A DNA stretch of 64,000 bases from Fomitopsis serialis (taxonomy: Eukaryota > Basidiomycota > Agaricomycetes > Polyporales > Fomitopsidaceae). Below are positions 10,482 to 22,983 of the stretch, one piece after another; within the stretch, counting starts at the first letter, position 1, and every line of letters starts with the position of its first letter. The translations under genes and the position numbers were made by a program. A model generated the notes under the pieces. The model was not told where the DNA came from, searched no databases, and saw only the letters and a program-made list of their open reading frames with translations. The DNA is taken from the NCBI RefSeq assembly GCF_022376445.1, contig NW_025955063.1, forward strand, positions 62,001 through 126,000, given 5' to 3'.

Positions 10482-12748
10482 ATGTCGTCCACTCAACTGC
10501 GATACCACTCTCTTAACGAGATCAACGAGGTGAGCTTTTTTGACACGCTCGGGTTAAATTAACACTGGATCTTGCGTGGACGATGCCTCCGCACGGATTG
10601 CAGCAGTGAAATCCGCGAGAAATGCACGACATTAGAATTGACTGGTCATTTTTGCGGTGCCCGTCACGTTTTTGACCAGATTGGTCATGCCAACCGCTTG
10701 GAGCCCATTGGTCGCATCGGTGGAATCCTCTGCTCTGCATTTCGCGCGGATTTTGGTGGTTTCAGCCGTTGTAGAAACGATAGACCGCCCGCGCGAGCAC
10801 TGTGGAGCGGGTTTTGGCTGGCGAGATGAGCCGTAACCACGATGTCGGAACTGACTTATTTCATATAGGTCTACGAAAGGTTGCGGACGACTTTCAATAC
10901 TGGTAAGACCAGGCCGATAGAATACCGCCGCAAGCAGCTCTCCCAGCTTGGGCGACTCGTGCAGGAGAACCTGTCTGCCCTGGAGGCGGCGGTCAATAGC
11001 GACCTCGGCAAGCCTAAGCTCGAAGCGGTAGGCGAACTGAACGGCGTGGTCGCCGGAGTGAGGTATGCAATCGACAACGTCGTGGAATGGACGCGCCCGA
11101 GCAAGTGGACGTCGTGGAAGACTTCAAAAAGGGCTGGGACGCGACGGTGTATAAGGTTCCGCAGGGAGTAGCCCTGGTCATCGGGTGAGTGCCGAGGGCC
11201 GAGCGTCCCAACCCGGCACTGAATCGCTCATTCCGCCCGGCTCAGACCCTGGAATTACCCATACGTCCTGAACCTTGGACCGTTCATAGGCGCCATCGCG
11301 GCGGGCTGCACCTGCGTGATTAAGCCCTCCGAGCTCGCCCCTGCCTCGTCCAAGCTCATGGAAGACCTCTTCACAACGTACCTCGACCCCGACGCGTACG
11401 CGGTGCTGAACGGCGCGGTCCCCGAGACGACGCACCTGCTCGAGCTTAGGTGGGACCACATCGTGTTCACGGGCAGCGGCAGGACGGGGCGCATCATCGC
11501 CGCCGCAGCGGCAAAGCACGCGACGCCGGTGACGCTCGAACTCGGCGGCAAGTCGCCCGTCGTGATCGCGGACGACGCGGACCTCGACTTGGTGGCCAAG
11601 CGCGTGCTGCACGGAAAGGGGCAGAACAGCGGACAGGTGTGTCTGAGCTCAATACATTCCTCTGACGTTGAATGGAATTTGTCTGAACGTGCACTCTCCC
11701 TTTTCAGCTCTGCGTGTCCCCTGACCATGTCTACGTACCCCGGGCGAAGCAGGACGCGTTCGTTGCTGCGTTGCTCAGGCATTACAATTCGTTCTGGCCG
11801 AAAGGTCCCTTGCACGCGTCCGCGCGCTGGGGCAAGATCGTGAACCCGCTGCACCACGCCCGGCTGCGCGCGCTGCTGGCGCGTACGAAAGGCGAGATTG
11901 TCAAGGGCGGCGAGTACGACGGCGAGACGCGGATCGCGCCAGCGATTGTGAAGAACGTGGCGCCGGGCGACGCGTTAATGGAAGAGTGAGTGCCAAAGAC
12001 GTGAGGCATGCTGCCTGCACATCTACGTGACGGCGCCGGTGCGGAGATGAAGGCTGATCATGTACGCAGAGAGCTGTTTGGACCGATCCTGCCACTGGTT
12101 CCTGTGGATAACACGGAAGAAACGATAAGGTTGATGAATGAGCAGTACGTAATGCGATTCCGCGGGCGTTGTCGTCGCAGCGGCTGCTGACCGCTTCGCG
12201 GGCCAGGGCGGTCCCATTGGTCATCTACTTGTTCACAAACAGCGAGGACGTGAAGCAGCAATGTAAGTCCTACTCTGTGCTAAGTTGGCTCGAGAGACTC
12301 AGCGCACCGTGTAGTCTTACAGCGCGCGAGCAGTGGTGCACTTGTCGTCAACGACACGACGAGTCAGCTAACCTGTACGTTTCTCCCTAACCCTTCAGCC
12401 AGACTGCATGAAGTGAACTGATCCGCTGCAGTGTACGAAATGCCGTTCGGTGGCTTCCGCGACTCTGGCCGTACGTCGCCCTTGCTGCGGGACTGCCCGA
12501 TGATGCTGATGATAGCTTCTACTAGACGGTAGATGGGGTGGGAAATACAGCTTCGACACGTTCACGCACCTACGGAGCTACATCAACGTCCCGCCTGCGT
12601 ACGTGCCGACTTCGTCTACTCGGACATCGTGACTAACTAAACGTCTACCAGTGCGGAGCCATTCATGGGTGGCCGATATATGCCCTACTCGGAAGAGCAG
12701 TACCAGATGATGGCGGCTATCGTCAAAGCGCCTTTGCCGAAACTTTGA
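10482..12748 (+). CDS. aldehyde dehydrogenase (class 3/fatty-aldehyde type), one apparent frameshift
   Basis: Ten exons: 10482-10529, 10869-11184, 11246-11636, 11708-11985, 12070-12144, 12207-12262, 12315-12374, 12432-12470, 12536-12598, 12652-12748. The protein follows the NAD(P)+ ALDH fold: FNTGKTRPIEYRRKQL near the start, PWNYPYVLNLGPFIGAIAAG, the nucleotide-binding FTGSGRTGR, catalytic glutamate in LELGGKSP, and catalytic cysteine in GQLCVSP, which opens exon 4. ELFGPILPLV and EMPFGGFRDSG follow. The short N-terminus and lack of a presequence match class 3/Hfd1-like enzymes that oxidise fatty or aromatic aldehydes. Near 11112 one base is missing (TCG-TGG for TCGGTGG), otherwise joining KWTS to VEDFKKGWD. 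Everything else is intact, so sequence error or a recent null allele are both possible. Intron 1 is unusually long (339 bp). Confidence 0.85.
10608..10754. repeat. inverted-repeat element inside aldehyde dehydrogenase intron 1
   Basis: GAAATCCGCGAGAAATGCA at 10608-10626 is the near-perfect inverse of TGCATTTCGCGCGGATTTT at 10736-10754, with 109 bases between. It sits in the only long intron of the gene, as expected for a small non-autonomous (MITE-like) insertion. No target-site duplication was established. Confidence 0.45.
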
Positions 12749-13281
12749 GACTCTCGGTGCGCTGCTCAGTTGTGAACGTTGCTATGTAGTATACAATTGG
12801 CTAAGTATACGAGTTCATGCCACGATGGGGCTACGTGTCTGAAGACACCTGTTTCTTGTCAGTTCGCTAGCCGGACAACGTCCCGCCCAAGTCCCGTCGT
12901 TCACCGAGATGCTTTCACGTATCACACCACGCACCGCGATGAACCCGTGATAAAGTAGGCCTCCGGTTTGATCAGATATGACACAAGGCTAGCCACCACT
13001 TCTGGTTCTGCGACACAAGCTCTTGATCTGAAGGTTAAAACAAAAATATGACTCAAGCCGGGATCGAACCGGCGACCACCTGTGTCCATTTTGTAAGACA
13101 GGTGTGATAACCACTACACCATTGAGCCTTCGGTTATGAGAGTAAACACTTGCTGAGATCCGTGCTGTGTCAATTGCGTCCGCTTCCGACGGCCAGGGTC
13201 TTGTCACTGGTAGAGTCTGAGACTCATATCCAACTCATGCCATTCGCATGAATATGTGCAAAGGCGTCGATTGCAATGAAC
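12749..13281. other. intergenic holding tRNA-Val(TAC)
   Basis: Apart from the tRNA at 13049-13128, no gene is seen. The left part is the 3' flank of the aldehyde dehydrogenase, the right part the promoter side of the GPI-GlcNAc transferase. Confidence 0.45.
13049..13128 (-). tRNA. tRNA-Val(TAC) with 7-nt intron
   Basis: On the minus strand the acceptor stem pairs GGCTCAA with TTGAGTC, with one G-U pair. The T arm GCCGGTTCGATCCCGGC is perfect. The anticodon stem CCTGT/ACAGG closes a loop with anticodon TAC, and a 7-nt intron follows position 37. A T5 run lies just downstream as terminator. Confidence 0.9.
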
Positions 13282-15112
13282 ATGCACGACAGGCTATCGT
13301 GCGTGATAGCGTACGGGTTGTTTCTTGATAAGTCATTGGCTATACTAACATGATGGTAGGATGGTCTGTGACTTTTTCCACCCAAATGTGGGCGGTGTCG
13401 AGAGCCACATTTACATGCTCAGTGCCAACCTCATCAAGCGAGGGCATAGGGTAAGTGTGACGCCTTTATGTCTTCAGCTTGCCAACACGAATGATAGGTG
13501 ATAGTCATTACGCACAGTCATCCTCCGGATCGCGTCGGCATCCGATGGCTACTCCCTGGGTTGAAAGTCTACTACGTGCCCTTCCCGACGATCGCCTCGT
13601 CCGCCACTCTACCGAACTTTCTGACCTTCCTCCCTTACTTGCGCACTATCGTCCTGCGAGAGGGAGTGGAGCTCATACACGCTCATGCCAGTCTTTCTGC
13701 TCTCGGGCACGAAGGGATACTACACGCGCATCATATGGGTGTACGCACCGTCTTCACTGATCATAGTCTCTTTGGCTTTGACGATGCTGCGAGTATCCTG
13801 ACGAACAAACTATTGGAAGCCGCTCTCCGAAATGTAGATGCCGCTATCTGCGTCTCGCATACGGGGTTCGTAACACGCCTTCTCTGCTTGTCCAACGTTT
13901 GACGACGCGTCTTTAGACGCGAGAACACAGTTCTACGCGCAAGACTACCACCAGAGTGTGTATATGTCATCCCGAACGCCCTAGTCGCAGATCAATTCAA
14001 ACCTGATCCAAATGCTAAGAAGACAAACGAAGGTCATTCATTCACGACTGCTTCAATTCGGCGACTGCCTTTCTGATAATTGCGGTTGTGAACAGTGACA
14101 ATAGTGGTCATATCTCGTCTGGCGTATCGGAAGGGCATAGATCTTCTGGTCGCGACTGCGCCACGGATATGCGCCTTGTTCCCCAACGTGAAGTTCGTCA
14201 TAGGCAAGTACTCGCTTCCATCATTGTGCAGCAAAATCTTGAAAAGCGACGCAGGAGCAGATGGTCCAAAAATGATTGATCTTCTACAGATGAGGGAGAA
14301 ACACACACTTCAAGATCGGATCGAGATGTTGGGCTCTGTTCGTCACAGCGACGTTCCCGACGTAAGACGTTTGTCGGTCGAGATAATGTTTCATTCACTC
14401 ATTGGACGATGTCCCATGTTAAGGTGCTAACCCGGGGTCTATCTTCTTGAACACATCACTCACAGAGTCCTTTGGCATCGCTATCCTTGAGGCGGCTTGC
14501 GCGGGGCTATACGTTGTCGCGACTCGCGTCGGAGGCGTCCCGGAGATCCTTCCTGACGATATGATGTCGTTTGCCAACCCCGACGAAGATGGTATGTCCC
14601 AGGCCCTGTGGTCCTCCATGAAAACCCACTTATTGGCCGAAATAACTAGATGTGGTACGAGCCATGGCCGAAGCCATCGATATCGTCTCCAAAGGCCAAC
14701 ACGATCCCGCTCGAGCACATGCACGCGTGAAGCAGTTCTACGACTGGGCGCAAATAGCAGAGCGAACGGAGCGAGTTTACTCCAATGTCATGCGAACGCG
14801 TCCTCGGTCCTTCTGGGTCAGACTGCAACGGTAGGTGACTTTTACCCATCCCTCGCGATCGATGGAGTCACATACCGAGCACTCAGGACGCTGGAGCTGG
14901 GACGATTTGCAGGACCAATCTTTACGATTATCCTCTTGGTCGACTGTCTGTTCTTTGCATTTCTGGAATGGTGGATACCCCGTGGAACCATTGACAAGGT
15001 ACAAATGCACTGGGACCATCAACGGTTCGAAGAGGTATGGTGTTGTCGAGGGCGTCCACTCGAGCACTGCTAACTACGTGAGTGTCACGATTAGCTTTGC
15101 GAGAAGTTCTAG
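13282..15112 (+). CDS. gpi3: GPI-GlcNAc transferase catalytic subunit (PIG-A/GPI3/SPT14), one apparent frameshift
   Basis: This glycosyltransferase family 4 enzyme adds GlcNAc to phosphatidylinositol, the first step of GPI-anchor synthesis on the cytosolic ER face. The start at 13282 gives MHDRLS spliced at 13298/13360 to [20 protein letters not shown]. Diagnostic pieces follow in order: [99 protein letters not shown], then the EX7E motif in [14 protein letters not shown]-terminal membrane anchor [21 protein letters not shown] follows; the protein ends ELCEKF. One intron uses a GC donor (GCAAGT near 14204). Around 14425-14438 the frame needs one more base beside a GGGG run (LTRG to SIFLN). 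As this enzyme is normally essential, a sequence error is likely. Confidence 0.9.
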
Positions 15113-15534
15113 AAGCGCGTTCTAGACAAGAAAGTTCGAGACGATACTCCGCCTGCGCCGGGCGGGTATTCGACATAAAGACTTTGTCGCTCATGTCTCA
15201 GATGTGCTACCTCATTTCCTTACGCCGTCGCTCGCACTCGCTGGGAGGTATCTTCGCTGTATACACATACCCCAAATACTGCCTGTCCAGCCTTATCTGA
15301 ACCGTCAATTTGACTGAACTTACTCCCTGTCATCGAACAACCGCGCGGTGCGTGGGCATCTTCCGCTTCGTTTTCCTACATCAAGCGCCATCCATGCCTT
15401 CTATCGGCGCCTCTTTACCTCCGCCCCTCTGGCTTCTTCCCTCAACACCCACCGGGTGCGAAGCACAAAGCGACGGTATGTTTGTGTCTTCTGTTGTACG
15501 AAGACTGCCGAGAACTTATCATGTGATGTGATAG

Positions 15535-17659
15535 ATGGAGACTCCCGTTGATGAGAAGAAATCCGACCTCGGCGTGCAAGAGCTCAGCGCCAGTGAGAGG
15601 ACACCGTCCCTGCACCCTGAGCAACGCGGGTTTTTTGAGAGGGTCACTCACGCGCTGACACGCTGGGGGATTGAGACGAATGGGTGAGATTTTCCAACAT
15701 GTATAATGCTAGATGACACTTGATGATCATCACAATCTAGCATTGATCCCATCCCTCCTTCCGAAAGGACGGATGGCAGATTGTATCAGCTCTTTTTTGT
15801 CTGGTTCACAGCGAACATGAACGTGCTTGCGTATGCATTTCTCATCACGATGTTTGCCTTCACGTGTAAAATTTAATTGCAACAGCTTCGGGACTGGCAC
15901 CGTAGGACCGGCTTTCTATGGACTTGGCCTTCGGGAGTCGCTTATAATCCTCCTCATTGTCGATATCATGTGAGTGTCATATGCACCCATCAGTCGAGTT
16001 GCTATTGACTTTGATTTCCGCAGATCATGCATCATACCGGCTTACTTGTACGTTTGCTGGCGCGAGATCGCGGATATGTCGCTCACGCTACTCAGTGCGG
16101 TGTTCGGGCCAAAGCTCGGTATCCGTTCTATGGTCCAAGCGCGTTATACCTGGGGGTATGTGATACCGCTGATACTTACCATCGTCGAGTATGTTCACGA
16201 TTATCAAGCTACTACGGCGCCATGCTTCCGAGCGCACTCAACGTCTTCACCATGGAAGGCTTTCTCATCTTGAATACCATCATTGGTGGCCAGATGCTCG
16301 CAAGCGTGTCCAGTGGACATTTGGATGACACCGTAGGCATTGTAATCATCGCCGTATTATCACTGCTGGTGAGCTCATGTCGCATCACCACGTACGTCGT
16401 GCTCACGTTCGCCAGGTGTCGTTCTGTGGATACAGAGTCATTCACTGGTCAGTGTAGCACAAATATCTGGCCTCTATTGACACGACGCTGAATGCCTGAG
16501 CCTCCATTCAGGTACGAGAGCGTCGCCTGGATACCGAACGTCGTTGCATTCATCATGCTCTTGGGCATTGGAGGGAAACACCTCTACAACGCTCCCGCTT
16601 CCGAACCAATTTCCGCGTCCGCTGTCATTACATTTGCGACTGTAACAGCGTCCAGTGTGATCAGCTGGTGTACGATGACATCTGACTATGGTGTCTATCA
16701 CTCGGCAAGCGCATCGCAGTACGTGTTGGCAGGGGCTGCTGAACAAATGGTCTCGACGCTAATGTCAGAACCACAGGCTTCGAGTGTTCTTATATGCTTA
16801 CGCTGGTTTCCTGATCGCCAGTGTACGTCCATTGACAATCCCTGAGGTTCAGTGATTATGCTGAAGTCTTACTTTATAGATCACAGGCCATATGTTGGGT
16901 GCCGCGTTTGCAGCGGTGGCGCTCTCTGGAAGCGATGCAACGTGGCAGGCAGGATTCGACAATGGCAACAATGTCGGCGGGCTTTTCGAAGCCATCCTCT
17001 CTCCAGCCGGAGGATTCGGGAAGTTCATGACCGCTTTGTGTGCGCTGACAATCCCGAGCGCTTGTGCACCGACAATGTACACCTTCTCGTCGAGCTTGAT
17101 GACGATCAGCTATTACTTCGCGAAGGTGCCAAGATATGTGTACGCTACTGTGTCTGCGGCCATGTGAGTCTACTTATGGCGATCTGCGACTTAGGCGCGC
17201 TCTTCCCGCTGACAATCTGCGTACTTGGTAGCTTGGTCGGCGTGGGTATCGTATGCGCAACACGGTTCTATACCACGTTCACAGACATCATGAGTATGAG
17301 CCGCGGTCGTCCCGTTTCATCACCCATTGACCCGTATGATCTCAGGTCTCATCGGGTACTGGAGTGTCGTTCACGGAGTGATGATCCTTGTGGAACACTT
17401 CATCTTCCGCAAGAACGACTTCGACTCGTACGACCTTGGCGCGTGGGATCAACCCCGCAAGTTGCCTCTTGGTGTGGCTGCCACATTGGCCTTCTTGTGC
17501 GCCTTCGGGATCATTATTCCCAGCATGGACCAGGCTTGGTATATCGGGCCCATAGCAAAGGCAGGAAGCGGCGACATAGGCATCATCGTGGGTAGCTGTG
17601 TCATATGCATTTTGTACCCGTGCTTCAGAGTCGTGGAACGGAGCTTCTGGAAGAAGTGA
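15535..17659 (+). CDS. NCS1-family purine-cytosine permease (Fcy2-like)
   Basis: A plasma-membrane importer of purines/cytosine or related nucleobases, with about ten small introns and every junction in frame. The hydrophilic N-terminus (METPVDEKKSDL) leads to GFFERVTHALTRWGIETNG, the conserved region before helix 1. The NCS1 core follows: FVWFTANMNVLAFGTGTVGP, LGIRSMVQARYTWGYYGAM, FLILNTIIGGQML, SWCTMTSDYGVYHS, GHMLGAAFAAVALSG and FYTTFTDIMSLIGYWSVVHG. Twelve helices can be counted. The C-terminus ends RVVERSFWKK. The AMNVLAFGTG and TSDYGVY segments are where NCS1 proteins bind Na+/H+ and substrate; specificity (cytosine, adenine, or other) cannot be told. The start at 15535 lies immediately before the conserved N-terminal acidic region. 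It lies 420 bases downstream of the GPI3-like gene on the same strand. Confidence 0.9.
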
Positions 17660-18353
17660 TTCTATAATGACAGTATCTTAGCGACAGGTGCCGCTTGCGC
17701 CCAAATTACGGATAATACTGCAGGTTAGCAATACAACTTGAAGTTGAACAGCCTGAGCAGCATCATCTCCTGCCAGCAGCCTGAGTGTTCATTCGTGGCA
17801 TCATATGTCAACGACGCGTCGAACAGAACATACTGTGCTCAATCACATCATACTTTGAATGACTCGCCAGGTCCTATATAAGTAAATGGATCAACTCACA
17901 GATGGCATAGTATCATAGCGGCGTAGTACGTTGGCACGCGTAAATTTCCGGAATGGAAAGAACTTACTTATTTACGTTGGGTACGTCCGCCCCGATCTGA
18001 ATCTGAAGCCACGGCCACACGCTTGTGGCTGCTTGAAGAGGGTCACTGCTCGCCGCTCCTCAGAGTCGCGCTGTCTCCCAACGACTACCGCATCGTGGTT
18101 GTCTATCCTATACTGGACCTGCAACCGGGCTTCGTGGCCTCAGACTTACCCCCCGGACTGTCTGGTGTTTGCGCTCCCTAGCTGTGCTAAATCGTCCAGT
18201 CGGAGGAGGATTGTTGGAGGGGATTTACGCCAGGCTTTAGCGCGAAGATGGCATCGTCTGTTCCGGTGCGTCGTTGTATGTGCTGTCCTCATATAAGAGC
18301 TCAAGTAAGGTCACGCATATATGTGGTTCTTCGTATGGCCTACGCAGAGTACC
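17660..18353. other. intergenic, no gene recognised
   Basis: Contains a possible TATATAA element near 17875, but no coding continuity. It separates the permease from the F-box array. Confidence 0.4.
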
Positions 18354-19686
18354 ATGTCGGTGCCAGTCTTCCCGCCGGAACTTTGCCAAAACATACTGGA
18401 CCTCTGCCACGACCATCGTTCTCTCTCTGCGTGCAGTCTGACTTGCTGTGCGTGGGAGAAGTGGGCTCGCCGTCGTCTCTTCGAGCCGTCAAACTTGCAG
18501 AAGTCGATCTCCTTCGTCGCCATCCTGAAGTCGTCGGTAGCGGCAGGTACCAACGTACAAGACTATGTGCGGACTGTCAAGTTCAAAGCTTATAGCAATG
18601 CCCGGCCTGAATGACGCGACGCTGCTCGATGGGCGTTTCGTCACCTGCCGAACATCGTATCATTGCATCTGTTCTCTTGCAACTACAATGAGCTCGTCGC
18701 CTTGGCTTCCGGGGCTTCCGTCGATGAACAGGTGGATATCAATGCTACCTCTATAGGCCCTCTGTTCTCTTCGTCTAGAATCTCGAGCCTCAGCATTGTC
18801 TGGGTGTCTTTCATGACTTGGGCAGACTTTTGGGCGCTCTGTACATGCTTCCCGTCTCTCGCGAGTCTAGAACTCGGGGGCATACACTTCGACCAACCAC
18901 TAGACTCGACACTAGATGTCAAGGCAAATGACACAGCAAGCATTACCGCTCTTATGATCATCAAAACCCTCGTTGTAGGGGTCCTTGGTATCAAAGGCAT
19001 GGCGACCGTCCTACGTGGTTTATCACGGTATCCATTCGAGCTTCGTCTACGGAAGGTGTCCTGGAGCTGCACTGACGACGACCCTACCTTGTTCGATGTC
19101 ATCAAGTTATCAGAGCAGTCTCTCGAACATCTATACCTAATGGTTGGGAAGCGAGTCGACGACTCATGTGAGTATACTTGTGGCGCGACTCAATGCATTG
19201 AACTCACTACTGTGTCTAGTCCTGCGAGAGGGCGACTTGACAAAGCACGCCAGGCTGCACACCCTTCTTCTTGGCTTCTCATTCCGTCGCTTCGTTGCAG
19301 GTGACAAGCCGCACACTGTCATTCCCACCTTCCTGTCTCGTCTCCATCTCGAATGTTTGCGCCGCCTTATCATCTACATGGTGCTCTCCGTACCCCGTAC
19401 GGAGCCTATGCTCTGGGAGTTTTTCGATTGGCCGGCCCTCGATCGCTCTCTAGCCATCCTCGCGAAGAACCAACCTGCGTTGCGGGTAACCTTCGATCTC
19501 TCATTGTGTATTCGCGAAGGAGAAACTATTCCCGATGTCGTCGGACCGTTGACGGATCGGCTACGTAACACCCTGCTTGCGGGCATGAGAATCAAAGTCG
19601 TGGCGAAGGAAAATCGGCCCACTCGTCCTCTTGCTGCCTCCGGAATGTCCTGCTGGCTTCCTATACCTCATGATGCCGTGGAATGA
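18354..19686 (+). pseudogene. F-box protein interrupted by an in-frame stop
   Basis: The ATG at 18354 begins an N-terminal F-box (VFPPELCQNILDLCHDHRSLSACSLTCCAWEKWARRRLF). F-box proteins dock on Skp1 and recruit substrates to SCF ubiquitin ligases. The frame hits TGA at 18612-18614 but continues open on the other side in the same frame (RWAFRHLPNIVSLHLFSCNY) as leucine-rich-repeat-like sequence. A phase-1 intron at 19168-19219 leads to a second exon with LHTLLLGFSFRRF and the WEFFDWPALDRSLAILA motif shared by the neighbours. So one nonsense change separates an 86-residue F-box fragment from the rest. It could be a pseudogene, or express only the truncated F-box. It is the most diverged member of this local family. 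Confidence 0.65.
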
Positions 19687-20649
19687 TTGCGCGGTAAGCT
19701 GCTCTATCTTGATATCTAGCCCTTGTCTGATCCTTGTTGAACAGCAGCGCGTGCTTTACACCGGGCTTATTGGGAGTTTGACTGCAACTGAGACGATGAG
19801 GTATGCATAGTACTTCCCCCCATACGCCCGACGGACTGCTGACTCCAATCGTAGGCCGCAGGTCGCAGTCTACGCTGAACGTCGACTCGTATCGCTTGTT
19901 GTCAACCCAATCTCTTCCTCTTTCACACTCCTCGAATTCTGAACACGCTTGCCACTCTCGCGAGTGCTCGGTGATGTCTCAGGCTGTACCGATTCGGACG
20001 CTAGGAACGGTCTCGTCAAGTGACGAGACATCGCTACTAGCTGTTTGTTATTGGCATGACCTCATGTAGTGCGATGGTGTGGTGTATCGACGCTCGCATG
20101 CCGGAGCCAGGATGCATTGTACACTCTCTACTTTCAAAAGTTTTCGTGAGTCTGTATCGCGCTGTCAATCCCGTTGCAGCATCGTCGGCTACTTATGTTA
20201 CTGGCACATAGACATGCATACTATGCGGCATAGCGCCACAGGCATGATTGCGTGACTTAGAATCACGGACACGTGAATGGAACGTCCGCCGGTCACTTAG
20301 AGTTTTTATGGAGGACCCGCATCGATTGATCAGGGGTCTCTAACTACCTCCTCTCACAAGGGTCTCGCTGCCTCCCTCTGCCTCGCAGGTATGTCCTACA
20401 ATTTGGCGGGATTTTCTCTAACAGATCCAATTCGGCGTGTAGTGTCATTGAAATCAAATCTCAGGTCATTTTGAGGCCGTTAGGTCTGGCATTCGCGCAG
20501 CTACGCTGAACGCGAACTCTTGGTCAAGACGTGAATGTACCGCGGCTTAAAGACCTGTCATTCAGTGAGAGCTGCTTTTACCGTCGCATCCGTAATGCAC
20601 TCACGAATTGGCTGGAGGCTGCGCACGCACCTGTATATTGTCTAGTGCG
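19687..20649. other. intergenic, no gene recognised
   Basis: Serine-rich short open frames appear but none has a recognisable domain or supported intron. A possible promoter for the next F-box gene lies at the right end. Confidence 0.4.
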
Positions 20650-22234
20650 ATGGGCTCGCAACCATTACACGTTGCGCTGCCATCCGAACTATGGGACGAC
20701 ATCATCGACGAGCTGTCATCCAATTTTCCGACCCTCCGAGCCTGCGCATTGACACAGCGGGCATGGGTACCAAGGACGCGGCGATACCTGTTCAAGGCGG
20801 TCTCGCTGAAGGGCGTCGATCGCTGTAGAGCATTACAACACATCATCCGTTCATCCTCATCGACTGGCACTGGAGTGGCGCAGTGCGTCCGCGATGTCAC
20901 ACTCACCGCATTCTGCCTACGTCTCGATGTTCCTGAGGATCCCGAGGCGTCCGACATACCACTCCTGGAAAAAGTACTCTCGGCATTGCCCAACGTGAAT
21001 TGCTTGCGGCTAGTTGGCGTGGATGTCAAATGTAGGCCGACGATGCGCGCGGGCGACGCCTTGGACGACGAATACCCCGATAAGCCGCCTCAATCACTGT
21101 TCACCTTACTGTGGTTGCAGACGCTACACGTTATGTCAACCACATTGGATTCGGCGTCTGACATCTTGCTCCTTCTCATCGCTTTTCCGCAAGTGTCATG
21201 CCTGCATCTGCGGGAATTGCGTCCTCCTCTACAGAGCCTACTACTCCATGGGCCCGCGCGATTACCGGCAAACAGAAATGCCACCTCGGACTCTAAGATC
21301 TGTATCCGGGAGATGTCGATCGCCTCGTCGACGCACCCAGTGCCCTTGTGGGTGCTAAGTGTGCTTAGGCAACCGCCTTTCAAATGCGCCTTCCAGAAGC
21401 TTGCGTTGGGCTGGTTAAGTGACCAAGCAGTGGAGACGTCCTTCCAAGGAATGGTGGACGAAGCGAAGGACACCTTGGAGGATCTCGGAATGCACTGTGC
21501 GGTGAATTCAGGCCGTACGTACGTTCTCGATGACTGCGACATATGATTCACAACCAATGTCCCTGACAGTGCTCGAGACAATGGATCTATCCCAGCACTC
21601 GCTCCTCAAGCTCCTAAATGTCTTTGTAATGCGCTCTTTAATCGCTGACGCGCCTACCTATGCGTTTCCGCCGACGTTTCTAGCGTTTCTCTCTCGCACT
21701 CCCAATAGTCTGCGGACCCTCCACGTGCCTATCACTCAGATAGTGCATTCAGAGGGCACCCCTGAGTGGTCATTCATGGATTGGCCGAGCTTTGATGAAA
21801 CGCTCGTGCTCCTGCACAAGCGAAACCCCCACTTGGTCGTCTCCATAATCTTGACCGTCGGTCTGGAGCGGGGGGACAGACGCTGGACTCCACGGGTGGT
21901 CAAGTCGTTGGTGGTGCTGCCACTGCTGTCACGGCTGCATTGCTCTCTACTTGCAGGGCTGCGTGTCCATCTGGTGTTTGGTTCCCAGGCATTGGTACCG
22001 GAAGAGCAGCGACCTGGTTGTTCGCCCGACGGAACACCGAAGGTACGTTACCTCTGGAAATTGGAGGAGATCGTAAGTACGCATACTTTTTCGGGTCTGC
22101 TTGAAGCTGAACATATGGCATTCGGCAGAAAGAAGCAGACACACAGGTATGAAGCCCACAAGTTCTGCACGCTGCAGCCAGTATCTGTCATGGTATACTC
22201 TGGTCGACGGAGAATTCGGAGACCTTTAGGCTGA
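20650..22234 (+). CDS. F-box/LRR-like protein (best-preserved local copy)
   Basis: Two exons, 20650-21514 and 21570-22234, phase-1 intron of 55 bp; 509 residues, open. The F-box is at residues 9-45 (LPSELWDDIIDELSSNFPTL, then RACALTQRAWVPRTRRYLF). A leucine-rich-repeat-like middle follows, with markers shared by all local paralogues: DVPEDPEASDIPLLE, LPNVNCLRLVGVDVKC, SLFTL, and RQPPFKCAFQKLA near the end of exon 1. Exon 2 starts LETMDLSQHSLLKLL and contains FMDWPSFDETLVLLHKRNP. A role as SCF substrate adaptor is inferred from the F-box only; the target is unknown. Start 20650 is the first ATG before the F-box, and a longer frame upstream has only non-ATG starts. Confidence 0.8.
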
Positions 22235-22983
22235 GGCTCGAGTTGATCCACGAATGTCGTGTACGATGTCATAGATGCCATGCTTACAACCAACATTGGC
22301 CCACTAGAAGTCGAATCCGCTGCAAAACACATGTGCCTCACCTCTATCATGGATAATTCACAATGTAGATTGAGAGGCTCTGGGAAACCGCTGAATTGCG
22401 GACCTGTCATCACAGTACGGGGCGGATCACAGAGAGCGACGCTGCACAACCTGCAGTTGTTACTATGATTCCTGATCAGTCTCGTTTCATCGTGTCTGCA
22501 TCTACGGAGCCCCCTACCTTTATTTCCCATCCACAGGCGTTCGTTACGGACTAATACGCTGCGCTGCCGCCAGCACCGTCCAAATCGAGCGTTGAACGTT
22601 GAACAGTGATTCATACCAGACGCTCATCCGAGTTGCTCTCACACTCCTCTTCGAGTGCGGCGCCCCTTTGTCACAGCAAGTTTGGGCCTATTCCGACAAT
22701 CGTGAGGTGCGTGTGGCCGTGACCCCAGCATCGATGGCAAATGGCTCATTCAACGTCTGCTTTTGCTGCAGTGTGAAGGCTATAAGCGGGCCGCCTGACT
22801 GCTTGCGACAACCTCAGGCCTCACACGTTGACTGCGGCACCTAGCGAGTCAAGACGTTCAGTGGCCACAAGACTCACATAGATCCCTCCGTGAGAGCTGC
22901 GCTTGAACGTTGTATCTGCGATACGCTTACAATGGACCTATAGCTATACTCGGTGCACCCATACGCCCATCGTCATCAATCCG
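22235..22983. other. intergenic between two F-box paralogues
   Basis: No coding continuity seen. Short open frames here have no domain and no paralogue match by eye. Confidence 0.4.
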
